In this document: one piece after another, positions 16,376 to 24,542 of the stretch
Position numbering within the stretch: the stretch's first letter is position 1
Layout of the letters: each line of letters begins with the position of its first letter
From: a bacterium
GTDB lineage: Bacteria > Armatimonadota > Zipacnadia > Zipacnadales > UBA11051
Length of the DNA: 64,000 nucleotides
Assembly: GCA_030604405.1 (NCBI GenBank)
Contig: JAUVVY010000001.1
Coordinates: forward strand, 220,899 to 284,898
Direction of reading: 5' to 3'
Translations under genes and position numbers: made by a program
The notes under the pieces: model-generated
What the model was told of the DNA's origin: nothing
Database searches by the model: none
What the model saw: only the letters and a program-made list of their open reading frames with translations

Positions 16376-17176
16376 TCAGTCGGCCAGTCCAAATATCTTC
16401 GCTGCCGTGCCGCCCATGATCAGGTCGCGGTACTTTTGCGCCATCTCCACGTGATCCATGAAGGCTTCGTAATCGTTCTTGACATCTTCCACCAGGTCGG
16501 TGCCGACATCGGTGCCGAAAACGATCTTCTCAAACGGGTGCTTGTCGCCCATCAGGCCGTACTGCTCGTCGCGTGCCCACCAGAAAATATCGGCGATGAA
16601 CTGCGGGTGCTTTTTCTTCAAGGTCGAGCCGGTCAGGTCAAAGACGACATTGGGGTGCATGCGTGCGATTTCGCCGGCCTCGTCGTACCACGGGTTGCCC
16701 AGATGCGCGCCGATGATGTCCAGTTCCGGGAAGCTGCGGGCGATGCGATCCAGATACACTGGCCGCATCCGCGCCATTGACACATCCATGAACCTGTCGC
16801 GCGGCCCGCGGGCCACTATGCCGAGGTGGAACAGCATCGGCAGGCCCAGGCAGGCGGCGCGGGCGTAAATCGGCATGTACTCGTCGGCATCATAGTTGTC
16901 CAACGGGCGGATGACCTTGATGCCGTGGAGGCCGAGGTCCTTGATGCGGTCCGCCGCGCGTGGACTCTCCTCACCCAGCCGGATGTAGCCGAGGCAGAGC
17001 AGAAAATCGGGGTTGGCCTCCTGCGCCTTGGCCAGGGTATCGTTGTCAGACTGCCCCGGCGGCCCTGACGAGCAGACCGCGACGCGGTCAATGCCGAGAT
17101 CGGCGCAGACCTCACGCAGCTTGTCAACGTACGGCTCCCAGTCTCTGGGAAGATGATGATGCACGTCAATTACCAT
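16376..17176 (-). CDS. Amidohydrolase-2 family metal-dependent hydrolase (copy B)
   Basis: It has the same length as copy A (266 residues) and is plainly similar along its whole length (shared blocks include DNDT.AKAQEA, LPLDNYDADEYMPIYARAA-type and DRFMDVSMARMRPVYLDRIA), so this is a tandem duplication. The HxH motif (DVHHHL) and the FGTDVG segment are kept. The N-terminal substrate-facing part differs most (SSGPPGQSDND against TGWPPGEIDND), which suggests different substrates. Shine-Dalgarno AAGGAGA precedes ATG 17176. The stop is 41 nt upstream of the copy A start, fitting one operon. Confidence 0.88.
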   Translation of the reverse strand: MVIDVHHHLPRDWEPYVDKLREVCADLGIDRVAVCSSGPPGQSDNDTLAKAQEANPDFLLCLGYIRLGEESPRAADRIKDLGLHGIKVIRPLDNYDADEYMPIYARAACLGLPMLFHLGIVARGPRDRFMDVSMARMRPVYLDRIARSFPELDIIGAHLGNPWYDEAGEIARMHPNVVFDLTGSTLKKKHPQFIADIFWWARDEQYGLMGDKHPFEKIVFGTDVGTDLVEDVKNDYEAFMDHVEMAQKYRDLIMGGTAAKIFGLAD

Positions 17177-17227
17177 CGCGGTCTCCTTGCATTTCTGAAT
17201 AATACCAGTTAGTGGGTTCGCTGTGGC

Positions 17228-17572
17228 CTACTCGACCAGGTGCTGGTCATCGGCATCAAAGGCGGGGACGCAAATCACCAGGACCTTCACATCGCCCTCC
17301 GGCGCATGCTTGATCCCGGGAGGTATCCAGACAACCGTGTTCGGCTCCAGATCAATAGTCTCGTCATCAAGGTGCAGCTTCCCCGAACCCTCCAGCACGT
17401 AGTAGAACTCAGTAGTCTCGTTGTGGTAGTGGCAGCCGGCCTCATGCACAGCCAGGTACGTGATGCTGGCAGGGGTGCCGTCATCTTTTTTCAGAAGACG
17501 CTGGCGAAAGCCACAAACCGAGCGCTCTTTTTCAACGTCGTCCAGACGTCGCGCAACCGGGCTCATCATCAA
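17228..17572 (-). CDS. Small single-domain cupin protein
   Basis: The 114-residue protein shows the two cupin motifs: HEAGCHYHNETTEFYYVLEG with metal-binding histidines and glutamate, and NTVVWIPPGIKHAPEG with the second-motif histidine. Small cupins bind sugars or aromatic acids or act as isomerases. It is the promoter-proximal gene of the group with the two amidohydrolases, preceded by AAGGAGGATG, so a role in the same catabolic step is likely. The start could be ATG 17572 or the adjacent ATG 17569. Confidence 0.85.
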   Translation of the reverse strand: MMMSPVARRLDDVEKERSVCGFRQRLLKKDDGTPASITYLAVHEAGCHYHNETTEFYYVLEGSGKLHLDDETIDLEPNTVVWIPPGIKHAPEGDVKVLVICVPAFDADDQHLVE

Positions 17573-17691
17573 TCATCCTCCTTGGTGCAACATTTCCTGA
17601 TCTGTCCAAGGATCCCTCCTGTCGCTTCCCACAGTCTTTGGGCCGCAAGACAGGGAGTAACGCACGGCATGATGAATATAGAGATGATGCC

Positions 17692-17829
17692 GTTGTAGGG
17701 GCGTGATTGATCACGCCCTCCAGACCGCTGTTGATTGGGCCTTGTTGTAGGGCGCGGGCTTGTACCGCGCCGGCCCTACTCCCTCCACGCTCCCGCTGAT
17801 TGGGCGCAATCAATTGCGCCCCTACAACA
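17692..17829. repeat. Cluster of three intergenic palindromic repeats (TTGTAGGG family)
   Basis: Three short palindromes stand close together: GGGCGTGATTGATCACGCCC near 17699, GGCGCGG-GCTTGTA-CCGCGCC near 17751, and GGGCGCAATCAATTGCGCCC near 17802 in inverted orientation. All carry TTGTAGGG or its complement CCCTACAA at one side. The middle unit is the same 33-bp unit repeated in tandem at 63843-64000. They fill most of the 298-nt gap between cupin and lectin-like gene. Confidence 0.85.
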
Positions 17830-17870
17830 ACGTCAGAACCACAAGGCGAGTAGTTAGTGGAGAAAAGGGC

Positions 17871-19145
17871 GTGGCTGCTATGCCAGGCATTCCGGATGCG
17901 GCAAGTGTGAGACATAAGGCTGTAATGTGTATGGTTGCTGCTGTCGGCTTGCTGATTCCCACTGTGGCCCAAAGTGCGCTTGGAGGGATGCAGATGAATT
18001 ATCGCGTGATCGAAAAGCACTATGGCCCCGAAATCCACTTCAACGATTGGGAGACCAGGGGCGGGGAGCTGGTGTCTGCGGGCGGCACATTGCAGATCTT
18101 CGCCGAGGCCACCGCCACCGTTACGCGCAATGATTACCCCCTGGCCGGAGGCGGCGACATCGAGCTTTCGCTGAGCTTCAATCTCGAACGCATTGGAGAC
18201 GATGGCTCGCTCGCCGTACAGTTCAACTGCAGGAACAAAGGTGCCGTCGGCTTCCAGGTCATTATTGACAAGCAGCACGTGACAGCCTTGCACAAAGATA
18301 AAGAGGTGTTCAAGGGAGATGGTCCCTCCACGGACAAGGACGCGTCGCACACGGTGAAGCTGGCTACTCTGGCCGAATCCTATGCCATCTATCTCAACGG
18401 TGAGCGTCTGGCGAGTGGGCAAATGGACCCACCTTTCGCCGAGAATGAGGGGCGGCTGAGGCTCATCGTGCAGGATGCCGACGTAAGGGTCATCAATTGC
18501 GAGGAGAACTTCATCGTCCACGACGTGGGCTTTCCAGGATGGGAGCGCACGGAGCTGCTGTACGAGGAGAAGTTCGGCGAGGCTTCGTTGGCAAGCAACT
18601 GGGTCTGCACCGGGGAGGCGCCCGAGTTCCGGGAAGATTGCGCTCTCTTCAACCCGATGAGTGTGTGCGCGTTGAAGCAGCGATTTGAGGGGCCGCTCGC
18701 CGTTGATTGCATCGCCACGCCAAGCCCTACGGAGGAGTTCTCGGCCGGAGTGACCGATGCGATCTTCATCTGGATGCTCGACAAGCCGGATGGGGATCTG
18801 GTGGAGTATATGGAAGGGCTGCCGGATGGGAGCCTGAGCCATTATATGCCCCTGCCATTCTACTGGGTGGACTTCGGCGGGACCAATAACAAGACGACGC
18901 GGATGAGGAAGAACCCGGACCGTCAGATGGTGAGACAGTTCAGCGACCGCGCGCGGCTGCTGGATCGGGGCAAGTCATATCAGGTTACCCTGGTTCAGAA
19001 CGGCAATATCATTGAATTCTGGGTTGACGAGGAGCGCTGGATCCAGGTCTATGACCCGACAACACTGGTCGCGGGGCACATCGGCTTTCGCGCGTATGTG
19101 GCGGGGCTGACAATAAGTCAACTGAAGATCTGGAGGATCAAATGA
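17871..19145 (+). CDS. Secreted protein with two lectin-like domains, second DUF1961/YesU-like
   Basis: The likely start is GTG 17871 (GGAG 8 nt upstream); ATG 17880 is the alternative and the track's 17760 lies in repeat DNA. A signal peptide covers about residues 12-34 (AVMCMVAAVGLLIPTVAQS). Residues about 40-210 read as a jelly-roll concanavalin-like domain. Residues about 220-420 read as a second one with the WVDFGGTNNKTTRMR stretch typical of the DUF1961/YesU family. Such proteins accompany polysaccharide lyases in pectin and rhamnogalacturonan loci. Its stop overlaps the start of the oxidoreductase gene (ATGATG), so they are translationally coupled. The exact activity is unknown. Confidence 0.75.
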   Translation: MAAMPGIPDAASVRHKAVMCMVAAVGLLIPTVAQSALGGMQMNYRVIEKHYGPEIHFNDWETRGGELVSAGGTLQIFAEATATVTRNDYPLAGGGDIELSLSFNLERIGDDGSLAVQFNCRNKGAVGFQVIIDKQHVTALHKDKEVFKGDGPSTDKDASHTVKLATLAESYAIYLNGERLASGQMDPPFAENEGRLRLIVQDADVRVINCEENFIVHDVGFPGWERTELLYEEKFGEASLASNWVCTGEAPEFREDCALFNPMSVCALKQRFEGPLAVDCIATPSPTEEFSAGVTDAIFIWMLDKPDGDLVEYMEGLPDGSLSHYMPLPFYWVDFGGTNNKTTRMRKNPDRQMVRQFSDRARLLDRGKSYQVTLVQNGNIIEFWVDEERWIQVYDPTTLVAGHIGFRAYVAGLTISQLKIWRIK

Positions 19146-20107
19146 TGGTACGAATTGTCGTGCTGGGAGCCGGGAACCATTCGTCGGGGACTCATGGCCC
19201 TGCTCTGAGGACCTATGCAGCCCAGCATCCGGATGAGATCGAATTGGCCGCAGTGTGCGATCTCGACAGTGCGAAGGCGCAGAAATACGCCGATGCCTTC
19301 GGCTTCGCCAGGACATACACGGATATAGAGGCGATGCTGGCTGAGCAACAGCCGGACGGTCTCATCGCTGTCACGCCAATAGTACTGACAGAGGAAATCG
19401 TCAGCGGCCTGCTGCCGCACCGGATTCCGATGGTCATCGAGAAGCCGCCTGGGGAGGATTCAGCGGCGACCAGGCGCTTGTTGGCCGCCGCCGAAGCGTC
19501 CGGCACGCCGCACATGATCTCCTTCAATCGGCGCTTCAGTCCGGCGATGATGAGAGCGCGAGAGTGGCTGGCACAGACAGCCGAAGAGCGGCCGCCACAA
19601 GTGGTTCTCTGCCGGATGCTGCGGCATAATCGGCGGGAAGATAATTTCGTCATCGGAACGGCCATCCACTTGCTCGATGCGGCCATCTCGATACTGGGCA
19701 AACCCGTCCACGTCACGGCCACAAACCTGACGACCGCCACTCCAGGGGCATATCTGACCCAGGCGTGCATCTCATTTGCCGACGACAGGCGCGCACATTT
19801 CATCATCTCGCCCACGGTAGGCACGCTCGAGGAAACCTGCGAAATCCACGGTGAGGACTACTGCATCCAGGTTGACGCCGGTAATTGCACCATCAATGTC
19901 TGGGACGGGGGCGAGCAGGTGCTGTCCTGGCGTGCGCCGGCAGATGCCGACAGCGAGTATGCCAATGGCACGCTCGGGGAAACCGAAGCGTTCATCCGTG
20001 CGGTCGAGACAGGCGCAGGCTTTCGCCCCGACCTCCAAGAGGCTCTCGTGTCAATGCTTGTCTCCGAAGCCGTGGCGGCGGGCGGAGAGACCGATATTGT
20101 CGTGTGA
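19142..20107 (+). CDS. Gfo/Idh/MocA-family oxidoreductase
   Basis: The 321-residue protein begins with a Rossmann NAD(P)-binding fold (VRIVVLGAGNHSSGTHG), has the EKPPG segment (the family EKP motif) near residue 100, and a C-terminal alpha/beta domain with GTAIHLLDA. These enzymes oxidise or reduce sugars and their derivatives in the cytosol. It overlaps the upstream secreted protein by 4 nt and ends convergent to the FG-GAP lyase 32 nt away, so it belongs to the polysaccharide locus. The HxxxD helix expected for catalysis appears as AIHLLDA. Confidence 0.9.
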   Translation: MMVRIVVLGAGNHSSGTHGPALRTYAAQHPDEIELAAVCDLDSAKAQKYADAFGFARTYTDIEAMLAEQQPDGLIAVTPIVLTEEIVSGLLPHRIPMVIEKPPGEDSAATRRLLAAAEASGTPHMISFNRRFSPAMMRAREWLAQTAEERPPQVVLCRMLRHNRREDNFVIGTAIHLLDAAISILGKPVHVTATNLTTATPGAYLTQACISFADDRRAHFIISPTVGTLEETCEIHGEDYCIQVDAGNCTINVWDGGEQVLSWRAPADADSEYANGTLGETEAFIRAVETGAGFRPDLQEALVSMLVSEAVAAGGETDIVV

Positions 20108-20139
20108 CTATTCCAGCGTGCCGCACAAGCGGCATCTGC

Positions 20140-23100
20140 CTATTCGGTGACTTGCAGGGCATAGACGCTGCCGTCGTCACAGGCGACTGCGATTTCCTTG
20201 GTCGCCGGGTTGCCGTCTAGTTCACAGACCGCTACCTGCCGCATCCATCCGGCCCCGCGGTACCAGGCTACTATCTCGCCCTCGGCGCTGACGATCTTTA
20301 CGGTCTTGTCCTCGCATGCACAGATGATCTCAGGTGCGTCGTCACCGAGGACATCACCTGTAGCGATGTCGCGAACGGCGGCCAGCAGATTGCTTTGCCA
20401 CATCAAGGCGCCATCTGAGTCGAATGCGTAGAGAATGTAGTTTCTCGAAGCCCCGACGCTTTCCAGCTTGCCGTCACCGTTGAGATCGGCAATAGCCACC
20501 GCCGTCACGTCGCTACCGGTATTGTACATGGGCATCTGGCGGCCCTGCCATTCCTGGAACCAGAGCCTGCCGGAGCGGTCGCCGACGAGTAGTTCAGCCT
20601 TGCCATTGCCATCCAGGTCGGCACAGGCGAGGGCAGTAGTCGCCCCGCCTCTGGCCACGCCACGCAGCAGTTTACCGGTCGAATCGTAAACCTGGATCGC
20701 GATAGAACTGATATTGCCCATGAGGACTTCCTTCAGGCCGTCGCCATCGAGGTCGCAGACTGTGACAGCACTAGGCGTGTGTGCCCAGCAGCACTCGTCC
20801 CAGATTAGCTCGCCGTTGTGATCGTAGGTGTAGGCGCGCCAGTTGGCCGAGCCGATGATTATCTCGGCATCACCGTCATTATCAATATCGGAGTTGGTAG
20901 CCAACACCAGGCGGCCGGTGAAGGGCTTGACGCCGCGATAGTGAGGCCGCGCATAGGTTCGTGGCGGCGGCATGACGGTGAAGTTCTCACTGCCGTCCTC
21001 CTTGACCGAATACATCTGCTTGTCATCGCAGGCTGCGACGATCTGATAGTTGCCATCACCGAGGCTGTTGACAGCGGTGAGATCGTTTATGGCGGCAGCA
21101 ACGGGGTAGCGCCACAAGGCCGAGCCGTCAGCGCTGAGGGCATGGAGGACCATGTCTGTGCCACCGAGGAAGATCTCTTCGCGGCCGTCGCCGTCAATGT
21201 CGGCCACCTGCATGGCATTGATGTGGAAGCCGCTGAGGGCAATCTCCGCCTTGTCTGCGACGGAGCTTATCTCCACTGAGTCGAGATAGACATTGTGGGC
21301 TTCTGTGTAGGGTACGCACTCGATGCGCACGTAGCGGCCCTTCACCGGCTTCTCGACCCGCAGCGGGTAGGGCACCATCGCATCTTGCAGCGGATCCGTG
21401 ATGTCTCGCCGGCCGAACAGCCGCTTGTCGCCGGCGAAATTATCGTCGCTCAGCCAGATGTTGATCCGGCTGACGCCGCAGCCACCGTTGAAAGTGAGCA
21501 GTTGGCGGGAGTTGACGATGATTTCGGAGATTTTCACAGGCTTGACGAGCTCGATGTCCAGAACCAGGCTCTCGCCGTCGGGGAACATCAGGTTGCCATC
21601 CTTGCTGAGCAGTTGGAGAGGCTCGGTCCCGGAGGCCACCCCGGTCTGCTCCGGCGTCATTGCTGTGAGGTTGGCTTTGATCTTGTTGCCGGGCAGCGGG
21701 GCGACGTTGGTGTAGGCGTGGAAGTCATTGTACTCCCACAGCTTCGTCAGCTTCTCGCCGGTGCCCGGAATTCGTCTCTCCTCACCGGCAGCCGCTGATG
21801 CGGACCGCCGGTAGCCCTCGTCAAGTGCTTCGGCGATGGCCCGCAGAGCCAACTTGTCAGGGGGTTGCAGCTTCAAGGCGTGCGTTCCGGCCTCAAACGT
21901 CTCTGTCTTCTCGCCGTCAGCGGAGGAATAGGTGACTTCGACCTGCTCGGTGGCCTGCATCTGAGCTTCGCCGGTGACGAGGTTGACCTGGACATTGACC
22001 GGCATGTTGGATGTCAGCAGCGGGCCGCGGACGCGCAGCCTCGTCGCGGCAGCCGCTGTGAGAGTGTCGGCTGTCACATAGAAGGCCGCCGCCCTGATGA
22101 CCACGCCGGGCAGTGCGCTCGCGTGGTTGATGCCCGCGGCGGCCAGCTTCCCGTCATCGTTAATTATGTAAGTTGTGCTGTCCTCGCCGGCGCGATAGAT
22201 GTCAACATGCTGCACGTCGCCCTCGAGGTTGGCGGTGTAGAAGAGATTGGCAAACTGGTAGCTGTCTCCGCGGCCCATGTCGGATTTTGCCGCCTGCACC
22301 AGTGCGCGGGCCTCGGTGAGTGCGAAGGGCTTTGCGTTGAGCGAGGTGCCTGCCGATTCTTTCTCGGACAGTGCCGCATCTGAGGCGACGACGAGGTTGA
22401 AGCGGCCGGGGTCTTTTTCGGATGTCCAGCGGCGGCCCTGGAGCTTCGCATTGCCCTGGGTGCGCCAGATGCACTGGAAGCTATACTGTGCCGGGTCAAT
22501 GCACTGCAGGTCATCTACGACCAGGAAGTAGCGTCCTTTCGGCCAGATAACGGCACGATCCCAGTACACGCCATTGTAATCGTCGAGGCGCGATTCGAAG
22601 ATGCCGACATCTCGGAAATCGGCCTCGGCGGTGACTTGCGCCAACTCCGGTGTCCACCCCGCCCAGCCGTCCTTCAGTATGGTCACGGTGTTGTGCTCGC
22701 TGAGCGAGCGGATCATGTAGCCGTCATCATACAGTCGGGTCTGGCCCTTGTCCGAGTAGTTGATTATCGCATTGGCGTCGGCGTGAGAGTGAAAGCCATA
22801 CCCAAAACCGCTGAAGCACACGTACTGGTCCTGGGGGTCGAAGCCGCTGCGGAATGAGACCTTGTCAAAGCAGTCGGCGATGGGGAAGTTGCGCGTCTTC
22901 TCGTAGCTTTGGCGGTCGTAGATCCACTCTGCAAGCGGCGCCTTGTTGACGCCCAGCAGGTCATCAGGCCGCTGTCTGGCAATTATCTCGGGCGGGACCC
23001 AATAACGGTTGGGGCCGCGGCCGTGGTGCTCCCACCACCACAGGTAACGGCCATCCTTGTACAACCAGGAGGCGAGTGAATAGGCGTTGACCAGGTACGA

Positions 23101-24363
23101 GCCGCGTAGGCCGCTGGCGTCGCCGAAGCCGGAGGGCTGGCCCAGGTTGGTGGTAATCAGCATGTCGTAGTCGGCCATCTTGCGCAGGCAGTCCGTGTCA
23201 AAAAAGCGCCAGTCAGGCCGGTTCAGCGCCCAGTCATAATTGCCGGTCAGAGTAATGTTGCCGTAGCCGGGACAGTCCTCGTTGACCTTCCAGTTGATCA
23301 TGTTGGGCTCATAGTAAGTGTCCATGTTGTCGAGGATCTGCTTGCCGATTGGCAGCTCCGGGAAGTAGCGCGTAAAGTACATTCCGGCAAAGCCTGCGCC
23401 GCTGGCATTCCAGTTGTTGCCGTGCGGCATAGCTGAGGCCTTGAGCATCTGTTTGGCGTACAGAAGCCGGTTCGCGAAACGGTGAAAGATGTTGGCCAGT
23501 TCGAGCCGTTCCTGGTCGGTGAACGCCGGGCCTTCGTCAATGCTGTCGTACTGATTGAAGATATAGCGGCAGGTGCGGACATCGTCAGCGGTACCCTCGG
23601 CCTCCTGCAACTTGTCGAGCTTCCTCATCGCGGCCAGGAAGACTTTGGCCCATTGCGGGTGGCCGGTTGTGAAGTAAGCATCGACATATCTCGCCGCCAA
23701 CCCGCCCATGGTCCGCGAGGAGGTCTCCGCCTCGATCTGCTTGAGATAATTGGCAACGGCATCTTCAGTGGGTGGCGCGCCGGCGCCTGCGATCTCGATC
23801 AGCGGGCCGACGCTGCCGCCGGGGCTTTCCTTCAGTATCTCGATGAAGCGGTCAACGGCCGCCTCGCAGCCTGCTGGAGTTACGCTGCCGATATATACCA
23901 CGTTCTTGCCGGTCAGCCACGGGTTGTGGACGGTGCGTATGACGTAGGCGGCCTCGCCTTTCGGCCAGGACCAGTCGCAGCTTACCAGCGAGCGGTGATA
24001 GAGCTTCTCGACGACGGGGTTGTTGGCGAAGACGCCAAGCGCGATGATGTTGGTCGTCTTCACGGTCTCTTCGGGAATCTCGCCTGCTCGCCTCGGTTCC
24101 AGAGCGACTCCGCAGACCTCCTTGATGGCCGCAGCCAGCCTTGTAGCAGCCTCGCCGTAGCCAATCTGGTCGGGGACGGCGATGATGCAGCTCGGTGCGC
24201 CGTCGGTGACCAGCGCGGTGTCGAGATACATCTCCCTCAGCTCGCCAATCTCCGCTATGTCGGCGGCCCAGCCGATTGCACCCGTAGCAAGCAAAGTCAG
24301 TGCAAATATCACACAGCACATCCTGCCTACTAGTGGCCTGCTCAGTGCAGAATCACGCTTCAT
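20140..24363 (-). CDS. Heparinase II/III-like polysaccharide lyase fused to discoidin-like and FG-GAP repeat domains
   Basis: The 1407-residue protein starts at ATG 24363 with GAGGAG upstream. It has a signal peptide (about 16-33), an alpha/alpha-toroid region (about 180-480), then a heparinase II/III beta domain containing FHSHADANAIINY near residue 525. A discoidin-like module follows near 880-1050, then a propeller made of several FG-GAP/VCBS repeats with calcium-type loops (DIDGDGREEI, DLDGDGLKEV, DLNGDGKLES, DLDGNGKAEL) to the C-terminus. Lyases of this family cleave uronate-containing glycans by beta-elimination outside the cell. The FG-GAP part probably binds substrate or anchors the enzyme. 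It runs towards the oxidoreductase and away from the CBM9-like gene. Confidence 0.85.
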   Translation of the reverse strand: MKRDSALSRPLVGRMCCVIFALTLLATGAIGWAADIAEIGELREMYLDTALVTDGAPSCIIAVPDQIGYGEAATRLAAAIKEVCGVALEPRRAGEIPEETVKTTNIIALGVFANNPVVEKLYHRSLVSCDWSWPKGEAAYVIRTVHNPWLTGKNVVYIGSVTPAGCEAAVDRFIEILKESPGGSVGPLIEIAGAGAPPTEDAVANYLKQIEAETSSRTMGGLAARYVDAYFTTGHPQWAKVFLAAMRKLDKLQEAEGTADDVRTCRYIFNQYDSIDEGPAFTDQERLELANIFHRFANRLLYAKQMLKASAMPHGNNWNASGAGFAGMYFTRYFPELPIGKQILDNMDTYYEPNMINWKVNEDCPGYGNITLTGNYDWALNRPDWRFFDTDCLRKMADYDMLITTNLGQPSGFGDASGLRGSYLVNAYSLASWLYKDGRYLWWWEHHGRGPNRYWVPPEIIARQRPDDLLGVNKAPLAEWIYDRQSYEKTRNFPIADCFDKVSFRSGFDPQDQYVCFSGFGYGFHSHADANAIINYSDKGQTRLYDDGYMIRSLSEHNTVTILKDGWAGWTPELAQVTAEADFRDVGIFESRLDDYNGVYWDRAVIWPKGRYFLVVDDLQCIDPAQYSFQCIWRTQGNAKLQGRRWTSEKDPGRFNLVVASDAALSEKESAGTSLNAKPFALTEARALVQAAKSDMGRGDSYQFANLFYTANLEGDVQHVDIYRAGEDSTTYIINDDGKLAAAGINHASALPGVVIRAAAFYVTADTLTAAAATRLRVRGPLLTSNMPVNVQVNLVTGEAQMQATEQVEVTYSSADGEKTETFEAGTHALKLQPPDKLALRAIAEALDEGYRRSASAAAGEERRIPGTGEKLTKLWEYNDFHAYTNVAPLPGNKIKANLTAMTPEQTGVASGTEPLQLLSKDGNLMFPDGESLVLDIELVKPVKISEIIVNSRQLLTFNGGCGVSRINIWLSDDNFAGDKRLFGRRDITDPLQDAMVPYPLRVEKPVKGRYVRIECVPYTEAHNVYLDSVEISSVADKAEIALSGFHINAMQVADIDGDGREEIFLGGTDMVLHALSADGSALWRYPVAAAINDLTAVNSLGDGNYQIVAACDDKQMYSVKEDGSENFTVMPPPRTYARPHYRGVKPFTGRLVLATNSDIDNDGDAEIIIGSANWRAYTYDHNGELIWDECCWAHTPSAVTVCDLDGDGLKEVLMGNISSIAIQVYDSTGKLLRGVARGGATTALACADLDGNGKAELLVGDRSGRLWFQEWQGRQMPMYNTGSDVTAVAIADLNGDGKLESVGASRNYILYAFDSDGALMWQSNLLAAVRDIATGDVLGDDAPEIICACEDKTVKIVSAEGEIVAWYRGAGWMRQVAVCELDGNPATKEIAVACDDGSVYALQVTE

Positions 24364-24542
24364 TTTTCAGGCTCCTCTCATTAGCCCCTGTCTGGGCTGA
24401 CTCAAGTTCTGTTTACGTGTTTGTGATATGGTTCGACGCCACAACACCTTTCACCTGTTGATAACTGCAGGTAAAGGCCTCACAGAAGACGAAGTCAACT
24501 GCCAGCCCGAACGCTTTCAGTATGTGCTGATCGGAGGCCAAA

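Noticed and set aside
17532-18842. 436-residue minus-strand frame overlapping the lectin-like gene
   Set aside because: Shadow frame that crosses the palindromic repeats and has no signal for translation.
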